DNA of 24,324 bases, from assembly GCA_002371755.1 (NCBI GenBank), contig DFGM01000027.1, forward strand, positions 1 through 24,324. The letters run 5' to 3'. This stretch comes from Verrucomicrobia bacterium UBA3750. GTDB taxonomy: Bacteria; Verrucomicrobiota; Kiritimatiellia; RFP12; UBA1067. A program made the translations under genes and the position numbers. Numbering within the stretch: the first letter of the stretch is position 1; every line of letters begins with the position of its first letter. Below are positions 1 through 8,464 of the stretch, in pieces. The notes beneath the pieces were generated by a model. That model did not search any database, was not told the DNA's origin, and was given only the letters and a program-made list of their open reading frames with translations.

Positions 1-89
1 TCTCCTCGCCCGGCACCTATACGACCTTCTCCTCCGTCGGCGCGGACGGCGAGGCGATACGCGACGGCTTGATGATTATCCTGAGATGA
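1..89 (+). CDS. 3' end of an unidentified protein (partial)
   Basis: An open frame enters from the left edge and ends at the TGA at 87-89. The visible tail is about 28 residues and finishes with DGEAIRDGLMIILR. It is too short to assign to a family. Its stop overlaps the ATG of the following GH5 gene in an ATGA arrangement, so the two are probably translationally coupled and co-transcribed. That makes an exported or carbohydrate-related protein plausible, but this is only context. Confidence 0.5.
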   Translation, partial: SSPGTYTTFSSVGADGEAIRDGLMIILR

Positions 90-1567
90 GCCTCTGGAGT
101 TTCTTCGCGTTGGCATTCGCATCGGCGGCCTTTCGGCTTTCCGCCGCCGATGTGGAATGGTCGCTTGGCCGCAACGCGGCGCGCGAGGGCGATGTCGTCG
201 TCGTCGACACGCGCGGAACGCGCGCGGGCGGTGCCGTCCACAGCAAGTTCGACCTCGGCGGCATGACGGGCGGCGTGCGCGCGACAATCCGTGCACGTGG
301 CAAAGGCATTGGCCGCCCCGACAAGTCGTACTTCGGTCTCAAGTTCATGTTCCGCTACACCGATCCTGAAACCGGGGCGGTGAAGTATCCGCAGGCCGAC
401 CACAAAGGCGGCGACTTCGACTGGACGACGCTGGAACTCGTCACCGACCTCGGAACGAGGCCGGTCGGCGAAGTCACAGTGACGCTGGGCTTGCAGAACG
501 TGGCGGGGCGCGTGGAGTTCGACCTCGCCTCCTTCAAGGTCGAGCCGTTTGCGCTCTACGAGTTTCCGCGCACGAACAGTAACTTCAAAGTGCGCTATCC
601 CAAGCGTCTCGCCGGACGTCCGCAATTGCGCGGCGCGATGCTCCCCTGCGACCCGACCGAAGACGACATCCGCACTCTCGCCTCGTGGGGCGGAACGATC
701 GGACGCTTCCAGATGTCGCGCAACTTCCAGGTGATCGACGCCAACCTCGACTTCCCCGAATACGAGCGCTGGCTCGATGGGCGGCTCAACCTCCTTGAAA
801 AAGTCCTCGGCTGGGCGCGGAATCACGGCATGATGATCTGCGTGGATCTGCACGTTCCGCCGGGGAGCATTCGCGACAACGGCGAGATGCGGATGTTCAC
901 GGACAAGGCGTGCCTCGACCTGTATGTCAAGTGCTGGGAGAAGATCGCCCGCCGCTTCAAGGGCAACACCGACGTCATCTACGGCTACGACCTCCTGAAC
1001 GAGCCGCACCAGAACCGGCACGAGGTGCCGTATTCCTACTGGGATGCTCAGTGCATGGCGGCGGAGGCAGTCCGCCGCATCGACCCCGATACGGCAATCG
1101 TCATGGAGGCGAACCTGTCGTCGAGCGCCCCGGCCTACGAATACATGTCGCCGCTTGCGATGCACAACGTCATCTACGAGATCCACATGTACATTCCGTC
1201 TGAATACACCCACCAGGGCGTGCACGGGTGGAGTCCGCCTAAGAAGTGGCCCGACGAGTCGAAGGGATGGAACAAGGAGATGCTTCGCCGCAAGCTCGCG
1301 CCCGTAGTCGCGTTCGCGAAGCGGCACGACGCGAGGATCTTCGTCGGCGAGTTCTCCGCGATTGCGTGGGCGCCGGGCGCGGAACGGTACCTGAAGGACT
1401 GCATCGAGCTCTTCGACGAATACGGCTGGGACTGGTGCTACCACGCCTTCAACGAATGGCGCGGCTGGAACGTCGAATACGCTGGCGATTCACTGGACAA
1501 CCTCCGGCGTACCGGCGACACGCCGCGCAAAAGGGTTCTCATTGACGCTTTCCGCAAAAACGATTGA
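86..1567 (+). CDS. Secreted glycoside hydrolase family 5 (cellulase-like) enzyme
   Basis: Predicted retaining endo-glycanase acting outside the cytoplasm. Residues 1-20 form a Sec signal peptide (basic-poor, hydrophobic, ending in RLSA before ADVEW). Residues about 21-155 look like a beta-sandwich, possibly a carbohydrate-binding module. Residues about 185-485 are the GH5-type barrel: the strand-4 motif YDLLNEPH supplies the acid/base Glu306, and FVGEFSA supplies the likely nucleophile Glu422, with EIHMY between them. The length of 493 residues fits a two-domain enzyme. The ATG overlaps the preceding stop (ATGA) and has no strong Shine-Dalgarno, so coupling probably sets translation. GH5 covers cellulases, mannanases and xyloglucanases among others, and the substrate cannot be read here. 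A phosphoesterase gene follows in the same direction after 26 bases. Confidence 0.88.
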   Translation: MSLWSFFALAFASAAFRLSAADVEWSLGRNAAREGDVVVVDTRGTRAGGAVHSKFDLGGMTGGVRATIRARGKGIGRPDKSYFGLKFMFRYTDPETGAVKYPQADHKGGDFDWTTLELVTDLGTRPVGEVTVTLGLQNVAGRVEFDLASFKVEPFALYEFPRTNSNFKVRYPKRLAGRPQLRGAMLPCDPTEDDIRTLASWGGTIGRFQMSRNFQVIDANLDFPEYERWLDGRLNLLEKVLGWARNHGMMICVDLHVPPGSIRDNGEMRMFTDKACLDLYVKCWEKIARRFKGNTDVIYGYDLLNEPHQNRHEVPYSYWDAQCMAAEAVRRIDPDTAIVMEANLSSSAPAYEYMSPLAMHNVIYEIHMYIPSEYTHQGVHGWSPPKKWPDESKGWNKEMLRRKLAPVVAFAKRHDARIFVGEFSAIAWAPGAERYLKDCIELFDEYGWDWCYHAFNEWRGWNVEYAGDSLDNLRRTGDTPRKRVLIDAFRKND

Positions 1568-1593
1568 TTCATTCGACAGGAGAAACAAAGAAT

Positions 1594-3852
1594 ATGGGCA
1601 ACGCAATATCAAGGCGCGGTTTCATTAAGCTCGCTCTTGGAGGAGCGGTCATGACGGCGCTCGACTGGCGAGTGTGGGCCGAAAGCGAGGGTCTGCCCGC
1701 TTATTACGGGGATTACCTTGCCGGCATCGCGTCCCGCCTGAGACGGCTGGAAGCATGCTGCGACGACTCCTTTTTCTTCATCACCGATTTGCACATACCA
1801 TCGAACAGGTGCGTCTCGGGCAGGATACTCGCGAAACTTGTCGCCGAAACGGGAATCAAAAAAGTCCTTTGCGGCGGCGACATGCCGGAGGCGTTCGGCG
1901 GCAAAGAATCCGTAGAGCGCACAATAGCTTCGTATCGCCGCGACTGGGTTGAGACGGTGGAGAATGCAGGCGGGCTTTTCTATCCCGCCAGGGGGAATCA
2001 CGATTTTACGATTCGCGACAAACCTGGCGCTCCGGACGGCTGGACCCTCTCCGGAGCGGAGGCTGCAAAGATTCTGATGGATACCGTTGCCGTCAAGTCG
2101 AACGCAGTCGCCAATCCCGGCGATCCGGAATCGTGCTACTACTATTTCGACGAACCGGAGAGGGGCATCCGCTATATCGTAGCGGATACTACGGATTCGA
2201 TCCGCACGGACAGGACGTACTGGGCGGTGAAGTACGGCATGGGAGAAAGGCAGCTTGTCTGGCTTGCGGAAAACGCACTGATGACTTTGCCGGCCGGATG
2301 GGTGGCTGTCGTCATGCACCACATTCCCGTGACGAGAATTGTCAGCGGCGAAAACGACGTGCCGGAGATATTCGCACCGTGGCGCAACATGCTGGAGGCA
2401 TACCAGAACCGCGGGAAGGCGAAGGTAGCCGACAAGGAGTTCGATTTTGCCGGTTGCGGCGGGCGCATATTGTGCAGCCTGACCGGGCACGAACACGCCG
2501 AGCGACAGACTTTCCAGAACGGAATATGGCATATAACCGAGCCGTGCGACGCCGCATACAGCGATTATATCGTCGGATCCGGCCCGTGGTGCGCAAATCT
2601 GCCAAAGAAGGAGAAAGGCACGGTATTCGAGCAGACGTTTGACGCGGTCCATATCGACCGCAGAAACAACGTCCTTCATTTTACGCGGATTGGCGGAGGC
2701 GCGGACAGGGTGTACCATCTCGCGGTGAAAAGCGTAGGGGCGGGCGAGTCTCTTCAACTCAGGCTGGCGGCCAAGGAGAAAACCGGCTGGCGGTGCTACG
2801 ATTCGGACAAAATGGCGAAATCACCCAACCCCCAGAACAAATATCAGCATTTCTGCAGGTATTTCAACGAAACGGCCGAGATATCTCCAGAGGGAACTGT
2901 CCATGCGAAGACAGCCGGCGGTACGGTTGCGCTTGCAATGTGCGAAGACGGGCGCAAAGTTCTTTTCCCTGTTGCGGTCACGGCAAAAGCTCCGTTGCGT
3001 CTGCGCGTCGGCACATACAACATACGTTATGTAAAAGGCGACATTGGCACTGAAAACGCGTGGGAGCGGCGGCGTGACGACCTGGTGGCGCTTGTGCGTT
3101 CGCTCGATCTGGACGTGTTCGGATTGCAGGAGATGTGCCCCGAACAGGAGCAGTATCTGCGCGCCAAGTTCCCTGAATACGGCTACGAAGGCGACTACCG
3201 CGGTGCGAGCCGCAAAGGTGACGAGGCTTCGCCGGTGTTTTACCGCAAGAGCCGTTTCGACGTCGAGAAGAAAGGCACGTTCTGGCTTTGCGAGACGCCC
3301 GATGTCGCAGGCGTCGTGGGATGGAAAGGTCTTTGCCCCAGGGTATGCTCGTATCTTGTTTTGCGCGACAAGGCTACAGGAGTGCGCTTCGCATTCGCCA
3401 ATACACATACGGACAGCCGAAGCGCAGAGGCGCGCGAGAAAGGGATGCAGCTCATCATCGAGCGCATGAGGGAATTCGGCAACGGCGCGCCTATCGTGTT
3501 TACCGGCGACCATAATTGCAACGAGACCGAAGCGCCTGCAAAAGCCGTCTCGAAGATGCTCCGCAACGCGCTTTACGAATCCGAAACGCCGCCGCAGGGT
3601 CCGTGGCGATCTTTCAACGGCTGGGTCTGGCGCAATCCCGACACGGAACGTCCGGCTCTGGACGCATTGAGGGAAACTCCGGATAAACGCAACGCCAATG
3701 ATCGGGAACCGCGTATCGATTACATATACATCTCGCAAGGCGTGCGGGTTTGCGACTATAGGACGGTTGGCGATGCGCGGGCGGGCAAGCGACTTTATCC
3801 GAGCGACCACTTCCCCGTCGTGGCGACAATCGAAATGCCGCGCCTGCAGTGA
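1594..3852 (+). CDS. Tat-exported metallophosphoesterase fused to an endonuclease/exonuclease/phosphatase domain
   Basis: A 752-residue protein with two unrelated phosphoester-cleaving domains. The N-terminus ISRRGFIKLALGG is a twin-arginine signal (R7 R8). Residues about 55-330 are calcineurin-like: D65-L-H67, GGD96, GN135-H136-D, H242-H243 and GH299-E-H301 give the full set of dimetal ligands. After a linker, residues about 468-752 are an EEP (DNase I/exonuclease III-like) fold: N476 in TYNIR, E513 in LQE, GD639-H-N641, and SD738-H739 near the C-terminus. The start is chosen at ATG 1594 because AGGAGA lies ten bases upstream and the Tat signal begins there; the frame is open to a TTG at 1564. 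Both domains appear catalytically intact. The substrate is unknown: sugar phosphates, phosphodiesters, lipids or nucleic acid are all possible. Confidence 0.88.
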   Translation: MGNAISRRGFIKLALGGAVMTALDWRVWAESEGLPAYYGDYLAGIASRLRRLEACCDDSFFFITDLHIPSNRCVSGRILAKLVAETGIKKVLCGGDMPEAFGGKESVERTIASYRRDWVETVENAGGLFYPARGNHDFTIRDKPGAPDGWTLSGAEAAKILMDTVAVKSNAVANPGDPESCYYYFDEPERGIRYIVADTTDSIRTDRTYWAVKYGMGERQLVWLAENALMTLPAGWVAVVMHHIPVTRIVSGENDVPEIFAPWRNMLEAYQNRGKAKVADKEFDFAGCGGRILCSLTGHEHAERQTFQNGIWHITEPCDAAYSDYIVGSGPWCANLPKKEKGTVFEQTFDAVHIDRRNNVLHFTRIGGGADRVYHLAVKSVGAGESLQLRLAAKEKTGWRCYDSDKMAKSPNPQNKYQHFCRYFNETAEISPEGTVHAKTAGGTVALAMCEDGRKVLFPVAVTAKAPLRLRVGTYNIRYVKGDIGTENAWERRRDDLVALVRSLDLDVFGLQEMCPEQEQYLRAKFPEYGYEGDYRGASRKGDEASPVFYRKSRFDVEKKGTFWLCETPDVAGVVGWKGLCPRVCSYLVLRDKATGVRFAFANTHTDSRSAEAREKGMQLIIERMREFGNGAPIVFTGDHNCNETEAPAKAVSKMLRNALYESETPPQGPWRSFNGWVWRNPDTERPALDALRETPDKRNANDREPRIDYIYISQGVRVCDYRTVGDARAGKRLYPSDHFPVVATIEMPRLQ

Positions 3853-4001
3853 AACGTGTCGAAGCGGCAGCGCTCCGTATGGCCGTTTCGCGGTTGCCTG
3901 AAGAGTTGCGCTATGTAGTGGTGATGCATTACTTCAACGGCTTCTCGGTTACCCAAGGAAGTTTCGCCACAATGCCCACACGTCCCCCCGCTATTCGCTG
4001 A
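3849..4001 (+). pseudogene. Relic resembling sigma-70 family region 4
   Basis: A 50-codon frame starts at a GTG that overlaps the preceding stop (GTGA) and ends at TGA 3999-4001. Its first part, LRMAVSRLPEELRYVVVMHY followed by FNGFSV, closely resembles the start of region 4.2 of ECF-type sigma factors (a run such as LPEELR, a VVxLxxF hydrophobic helix, then GxSxxEIA). The expected helix-turn-helix after GFSV is missing; the frame instead continues as TQGSFATMPTRPPAIR. I read it as the broken remains of a sigma-factor gene. A short translated peptide coupled to the upstream gene cannot be excluded. Confidence 0.5.
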
Positions 4002-4005
4002 AATA

Positions 4006-4014
4006 TGATATAAT
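4006..4014 (+). promoter_or_regulatory. Extended -10 promoter for mrp-uppP-ligA
   Basis: TGATATAAT gives a consensus -10 hexamer at 4009-4014 preceded by the TGn extension. No convincing -35 is seen 16-18 bases upstream. The predicted start of transcription is near 4021, leaving a 26-base leader that holds two AAGGA-like sites before mrp. Confidence 0.6.
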
Positions 4015-4046
4015 ATGCGGCCAAGGAACGAAAGGATAGACAAAAG

Positions 4047-4877
4047 ATGTCTGAAGAGTGCACTCATGATTGCTCGACGTGCGGGAAGTCGTGCAACGAC
4101 AGAAAGCAGGGCGAGAAATTCAATTTCGCGGCAAAACCGAACAAGGCTTCGAAAATCGGCAAGGTCATCGCCGTTGCGAGCGGCAAAGGAGGGGTCGGAA
4201 AAAGTTTCGTGACGACCATGCTTGCCGTATCGGCCATGCGCAAGGGGCTCAAGACCGGCATTCTCGATGCCGACATAACAGGGCCATCCATCGCCAGGGC
4301 GTTCGGAATCGAAGGCGGCACATACCAGAGCGAGGACGGCATAGAGCCGCGCACCAGCAACGGCGGCATCAGGGCGATTTCCCTCAACATGCTCGTCGAA
4401 GATCCTTCCGACCCCGTCATATGGCGCGGACCCGTGATCGCCGGCGCCGTGAAACAGTTCTGGAGCGACGTCCATTGGGGCGAACTTGACGTGATGTTCG
4501 TGGATATGCCCCCGGGGACGGGCGATGTGCCGTTGACCGTATTCCAGTCCCTGCCCGTTGATGGCGTGGTAATCGTATCATCGCCGCAGGAGCTCGTGGA
4601 GACGATTGTCTCCAAGTCCGTGAAGATGGCGAACATGATGAAGATGCCTGTTCTCGGTCTCGTAGAGAACATGAGCTATCTCAAATGCCCGGATTGCGGC
4701 AAGGAAATCGAGCTTTTCGGCGAATCAAAGGCTCAGAGGCTCGCGGAGAAGTTTTCGATTCCGAGTTTCGTGCGCCTGCCCATAGACCCCTCTTTTGCCA
4801 AGTCTATCGACGCGGGGGCTGCGGAGTTTATCGAGATTCCCGAACTTGAGGGGCTTGCAGCATCATGTTTGAAGTAA
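4047..4877 (+). CDS. mrp: Mrp/NBP35-family Fe-S cluster carrier ATPase
   Basis: A soluble P-loop ATPase of the Mrp/ApbC/NBP35 family (276 residues), which binds and transfers Fe-S clusters. The N-terminus carries four cysteines (C5, C9, C12, C16) in CTHDCSTCGKSC, an arrangement common in anaerobe Mrp proteins. The deviant Walker A is SGKGGVGKS at 45-53, switch DADITGPS at 74-81, Walker B region VDMPPGTGD at 152-160, and the cluster-bridging CPDC motif has C214 and C217. The ATG has AAAGGA about ten bases upstream and sits in the leader of a clear promoter. Its last 13 bases overlap the start of uppP, so the two are co-transcribed. The alternative, a ParA-type partition ATPase, is ruled out by the CxxC and the DMPPGTGD motif. 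Confidence 0.93.
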   Translation: MSEECTHDCSTCGKSCNDRKQGEKFNFAAKPNKASKIGKVIAVASGKGGVGKSFVTTMLAVSAMRKGLKTGILDADITGPSIARAFGIEGGTYQSEDGIEPRTSNGGIRAISLNMLVEDPSDPVIWRGPVIAGAVKQFWSDVHWGELDVMFVDMPPGTGDVPLTVFQSLPVDGVVIVSSPQELVETIVSKSVKMANMMKMPVLGLVENMSYLKCPDCGKEIELFGESKAQRLAEKFSIPSFVRLPIDPSFAKSIDAGAAEFIEIPELEGLAASCLK

Positions 4878-5629
4878 CAGTGCTTTCGGTCCTGCAGGGG
4901 ATAGCGGAGTTTCTGCCCATATCCAGCTCGGGGCATCTGGTAATCGCGCAGAATCTGCTGGGGGTGAACGCTCCCGGGATGCGGCTTGACGTATTCCTGC
5001 ATCTCGGCACGCTCTTGGCGATAGTGGTCTATTACTGGCGCACTGTGGCGAGGCTTCTTGCATTGCGCGGCGAAAGCCTCTCCTATATAATAAGGATAGT
5101 AGCAAGTTCACTGCCTGCCGTGGCGGTCTATTTCATCTTCAAAGACCAGATTGAGGCGCTGTTCGAAAACTCGCGGATGGTCGGGGCGCTGTTGATGTTC
5201 ACCGGCGCGATACTCTTGGGGACGAAATACATGCCGCGCGGGGGGCGTGACGTATCATTTTTGCGTGCGCTTGCGATGGGCGCGGCGCAAGCGTTGGCGC
5301 TTCTCCCCGGAGTATCGAGGAGCGGCATGACGCTTGCGGCGGCGCGCTGCGCCAAGGTGGAGGCCGGGAAAGCGGCGGAGTTTTCGTTTCTCATGTCGGC
5401 GCCTCTTATCGCGGGCGCGGCCATTCTGGAACTTGTGAAAGCCGCGGATGAAGTCGCCGCGGCCGGAGAACCGGGCTGGGGGGTGGTCGCATACGGCGCA
5501 ATCGTCGCCGCAATCGTCGGCTACGCCTCGCTTGCGCTGCTTGTCAGGCTGCTCAAGGGGCGCGGATTCTGGTGGTTCGGCGTCTACTGCATGGCAGCGG
5601 GCCTTGCCACGCTCGTATTCGTGAAATAA
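4865..5629 (+). CDS. uppP: Undecaprenyl-diphosphate phosphatase (UppP/BacA family)
   Basis: Integral membrane enzyme that dephosphorylates undecaprenyl diphosphate to recycle the lipid carrier for peptidoglycan and other envelope polymers; loss or overexpression of the family changes bacitracin sensitivity. At 254 residues with mostly hydrophobic helices it is of normal length. The two signature motifs are present: QGIAEFLPISSSGHL at 11-25, with Glu15 aligning to an essential glutamate, and LPGVSRSGMT at 147-156, with Arg152 aligning to the catalytic arginine. The gene overlaps the end of mrp by 13 bases and precedes ligA by 24 bases. The start at 4865 gives the usual short N-terminus just before the first motif. 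Confidence 0.95.
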   Translation: MFEVTVLSVLQGIAEFLPISSSGHLVIAQNLLGVNAPGMRLDVFLHLGTLLAIVVYYWRTVARLLALRGESLSYIIRIVASSLPAVAVYFIFKDQIEALFENSRMVGALLMFTGAILLGTKYMPRGGRDVSFLRALAMGAAQALALLPGVSRSGMTLAAARCAKVEAGKAAEFSFLMSAPLIAGAAILELVKAADEVAAAGEPGWGVVAYGAIVAAIVGYASLALLVRLLKGRGFWWFGVYCMAAGLATLVFVK

Positions 5630-5653
5630 CTTTAGCCAAAGGAAGCGAGAGCC

Positions 5654-7642
5654 ATGGGAAGCGAAACGGACCCAAGGATTGAGGCGATGCGGGCAATGGT
5701 TTCCCGCCTCAACGAAGCTGCGGCGGCCTACTATTCCGGCCGCGGCGAATTGATGACCGACTTCGAATGGGATGCGCTTTTCGATGAACTTGCCGCCCTG
5801 GAAAAGTCGACCGGTATCATTCTGCCCGATTCCCCCACCCACAACGTCTCTTCCGGCGACACGAAAGAAGACAAGGAAAAGCACGAGTTCGCCGCACTTT
5901 CCCTCGCCAAGACCAAAAGCGTGGCGGAACTCGCCAAGTGGGCGGGTGGCAGGCCAATCTGGCTTTCATGGAAGCTGGACGGCCTGACCCTCGTCGCAAC
6001 CTACGACAACGGCAAGCTCTCACGCCTCGTCACGCGCGGAAACGGCGAATACGGCACCAACATCACGCGCCTCGCGCCGGCAATCCAAGGCATCCCGGAG
6101 CATATCCCCTTCCAAGGTCATCTCGTCGTCAGAGGCGAAGCCGTCATTTCCTATGCGGACTTCGAGGAAATCACGGCCGAAGCGAGCGAAGATTACGCCA
6201 ATCCGCGCAACCTCGCCTCCGGTTCGCTCTCGCTGAAAGACCCCGCCGAAGTGGCAAAGCGCCGCCTGCGCTGGATTCCCTTCACGCCTGTATATATAGA
6301 AGGAGAAGACGACCTCGCGTGGGGCGAAAAGATGTCCAGGCTTGAAGAACTCGGCTTCAAGTGCGTGGAACGCGAGCGAATCGCAGAGCCTGCCGTCGCA
6401 AACATCTCCGCCACGATAGAACGCTGGACGAAAAACGTCACCGACCGCATCAACCCCTACCCGGTGGACGGGCTTGTAATCTGCTATGACGATACGCTCT
6501 ATGCGCGCGGCGGCAGCGTGACGGGGCACCACGCGACCCGCGCCGGCCTCGCCTTCAAGTGGGCGGACGAGACAGCCGAGACGGCGCTTGACCACATTGA
6601 GTGGAGTTGCGCCGTCGCATCCATTGCGCCGGTGGCCGTTTTCGCTCCCGTATCGCTGGAAGGCACTACAGTGCGCAGGGCCTCGCTCTGCAACATTTCC
6701 GAGCTTGAACGGCTCGGCATTGGCGGCAAGGGCACGAGGCTCGAAGTCATAAAGGCAAACAAAATCATCCCCAAGGTCGTAGCCGTGAAGGAAAAGGCGG
6801 GAGAGGCGCAAATCCCTTCTGCCTGCCCGGTGTGCGGCGCACCAACCGAAATAAACGTCTCTCGCTCCGGCACAAAGACTCTGCGCTGCACAAACGGCGA
6901 ATGCCCGGCAAGGGAACTCAGGAAGTTCATGCGTTTCGTCTCGAAGGATGGCTTGGATATCGACGGCCTTGCGGGCAAGACGCTTGCCAAGTTCATCAAC
7001 CTGGGATACCTCAGAACCCTCCCCGACATCTACCGCCTCGGCGCTCACGCACCGGAAATTGCCATGCTTGAAGGCTTCGGAAGGAAGAGCGCGGATAAGA
7101 TCGTCGCCTCCCTTGAAAAGGCGAAGAAGCGCTCCGCCGTGAACATACTTGTGGCACTGGCTATTCCATTATGCGGACGCGATGTGGCGCGAAGGCTCCT
7201 CTTTGCGCACGAGAGCCTTGCCGGACTTGTCGCAAAAGCGCGCGAAAATGCGTCCAATCCCACCGTCTTTGCCGGAATAGACGGCATTGGCGAGGCGAAA
7301 TCGGCCGCATTCACGCTCTGGTTCGCGGACGAACGCCATTCGGCCATGGTAGACGACCTCCTCCAGATGGTCGAAGTGGAGGAGCTTGAAAAGCCGTCAT
7401 CCGGCGGGAAATGCGCAGGGCTTACGTTCGTCATCACGGGCGACGTGCATATCTACGCCAACCGCGCCGAATTGAAAGCGTATATCGAGTCGCAGGGCGG
7501 CAAAGCCGCGGGAAGCGTCTCGGCAAAGACTTCGTTCCTCATCAACAACGATGTCGAATCGACATCGGGGAAGAACAAGAAAGCGAAAGAGCTTGGAATC
7601 CCAATCCTTTCGGAAGAAGAGTTCCAAGCCCGTTTCGCCTGA
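5654..7642 (+). CDS. ligA: NAD+-dependent DNA ligase, divergent LigA-like form
   Basis: 662 residues with the LigA domain order. Residues 1-65 form the NMN-binding Ia domain (YY at 26-27, D36, W39, D40). The nucleotidyltransferase domain has catalytic Lys107 in WKLDG, then RGNGEYG at 128-134, GEA around E162, and VDGLVI near 271. An OB fold follows, then a four-cysteine zinc finger (C391, C394, C412, C417), helix-hairpin-helix repeats and a BRCT domain from about 587. Several normally strict residues differ: the Glu two places before the catalytic Lys is Ser105, RGDG is RGNG, and KxDGLA is KLDGLT. The changes resemble those of a second LigA-like group I recall from Clostridia. AAAGGAAGCGAG precedes the ATG. 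The gene ends convergently only 11 bases from kduD. Confidence 0.88.
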   Translation: MGSETDPRIEAMRAMVSRLNEAAAAYYSGRGELMTDFEWDALFDELAALEKSTGIILPDSPTHNVSSGDTKEDKEKHEFAALSLAKTKSVAELAKWAGGRPIWLSWKLDGLTLVATYDNGKLSRLVTRGNGEYGTNITRLAPAIQGIPEHIPFQGHLVVRGEAVISYADFEEITAEASEDYANPRNLASGSLSLKDPAEVAKRRLRWIPFTPVYIEGEDDLAWGEKMSRLEELGFKCVERERIAEPAVANISATIERWTKNVTDRINPYPVDGLVICYDDTLYARGGSVTGHHATRAGLAFKWADETAETALDHIEWSCAVASIAPVAVFAPVSLEGTTVRRASLCNISELERLGIGGKGTRLEVIKANKIIPKVVAVKEKAGEAQIPSACPVCGAPTEINVSRSGTKTLRCTNGECPARELRKFMRFVSKDGLDIDGLAGKTLAKFINLGYLRTLPDIYRLGAHAPEIAMLEGFGRKSADKIVASLEKAKKRSAVNILVALAIPLCGRDVARRLLFAHESLAGLVAKARENASNPTVFAGIDGIGEAKSAAFTLWFADERHSAMVDDLLQMVEVEELEKPSSGGKCAGLTFVITGDVHIYANRAELKAYIESQGGKAAGSVSAKTSFLINNDVESTSGKNKKAKELGIPILSEEEFQARFA

Positions 7643-7653
7643 TGCGCCCTCTA

Positions 7654-8418
7654 TTAGCGCGCGAGCCAGCCGCCGTCGCAGGCGTATGTGTAGCCGTTGA
7701 GATAGTCGGAGGCGGGGGAAGCGAGGAATACGCAAATGGCGGCGAGATCCTCGGGCGTGCCCCAGCGACCTGCGGGAATACGGTCAAGTATCGCCTTGTT
7801 GCGCGCCGCATCTTCGCGAATCGGGCGCGTATTCTCGGTGGCGATATAGCCAGGCGCAATCGCGTTTACGCAGATATTGTGCTTGGCAAGTTCGTTCGCC
7901 ATAAGCATGGTGAGGGACTTGATGCCGCCCTTGGATGCCGCGTAGCCCGGCACGAGAATGCCGCCCTGGAAGGAAAGCATCGATGCGATGTTGATGATCT
8001 TGCCGCCCTTGCCCTGCTTTATCATCTGCTTGGCGACTGCCTGCGAGAGGAAGAATGGCGCGGAAAGATTGATAGCGAGCACGAGATTCCAGTTTTCGGC
8101 GGAATGTTCCGTGAACGGCTGGCGCTTGATGATGCCGGCGTTGTTCACGAGAATGTCGATGTGGCCAAACTCCTTCACGGTCTCCGCGACGATCCTCGGC
8201 GCCTCTACGTCTCCTTTCGAGAGGTCTGCATTGAGCGCGAGAGCCTTGCGGCCGAGCGCCTTTATCTTGCCGACGGTCTCTGCCTGGTCGATAACATCCA
8301 CGCAGACGATATCCGCGCCAGCTTCCGCCATGCCGACTGCGTAGGCCTGGCCGATGCCTCGCCCGGCTCCGGTGACAATGGCCACCTTGCCATCGAGTTT
8401 GAATTGGTCTAGTATCAT
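7654..8418 (-). CDS. kduD: 2-dehydro-3-deoxy-D-gluconate 5-dehydrogenase (KduD)
   Basis: Cytoplasmic short-chain dehydrogenase that reduces 3-deoxy-D-glycero-2,5-hexodiulosonate (DKII) to 2-keto-3-deoxygluconate in pectin and oligogalacturonate breakdown. At 254 residues it is of family length. The NAD(P) motif TGAGRGIG is at 16-23, VNNAG at 91-95, and the catalytic Ser146, Tyr159 and Lys163 lie in order. The first residues MILDQFKLDGKVAIVTG and the end YACDGGWLAR are typical of KduD. The start is set by AAGGAG six bases upstream of ATG 8418; a longer open frame upstream has no conserved residues. It lies 46 bases downstream of kduI, the next enzyme back in the pathway. The alternative is another SDR such as gluconate 5-dehydrogenase, but the pairing with kduI makes KduD much more likely. 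Confidence 0.93.
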   Translation of the reverse strand: MILDQFKLDGKVAIVTGAGRGIGQAYAVGMAEAGADIVCVDVIDQAETVGKIKALGRKALALNADLSKGDVEAPRIVAETVKEFGHIDILVNNAGIIKRQPFTEHSAENWNLVLAINLSAPFFLSQAVAKQMIKQGKGGKIINIASMLSFQGGILVPGYAASKGGIKSLTMLMANELAKHNICVNAIAPGYIATENTRPIREDAARNKAILDRIPAGRWGTPEDLAAICVFLASPASDYLNGYTYACDGGWLAR

Positions 8419-8464
8419 TTGCTTCTCCTTGTTGGTGATTTGTGATGAGTGGTAGACGAGGCTC

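Noticed and set aside
17..1444. Long open frame antisense to the GH5 gene (475 codons)
   Set aside because: It is a shadow produced by strong third-position GC bias; the plus-strand frame has a signal peptide and GH5 catalytic motifs, while the antisense translation is Arg/Val/His-rich with no domain.
4064..4672. Antisense frame within mrp
   Set aside because: The plus strand encodes an unmistakable Mrp with all motifs; the antisense frame has none.
7643..7653. Possible bidirectional terminator between ligA and kduD
   Set aside because: Only 11 bases separate the two stops and no hairpin with a T-run was visible across the junction.
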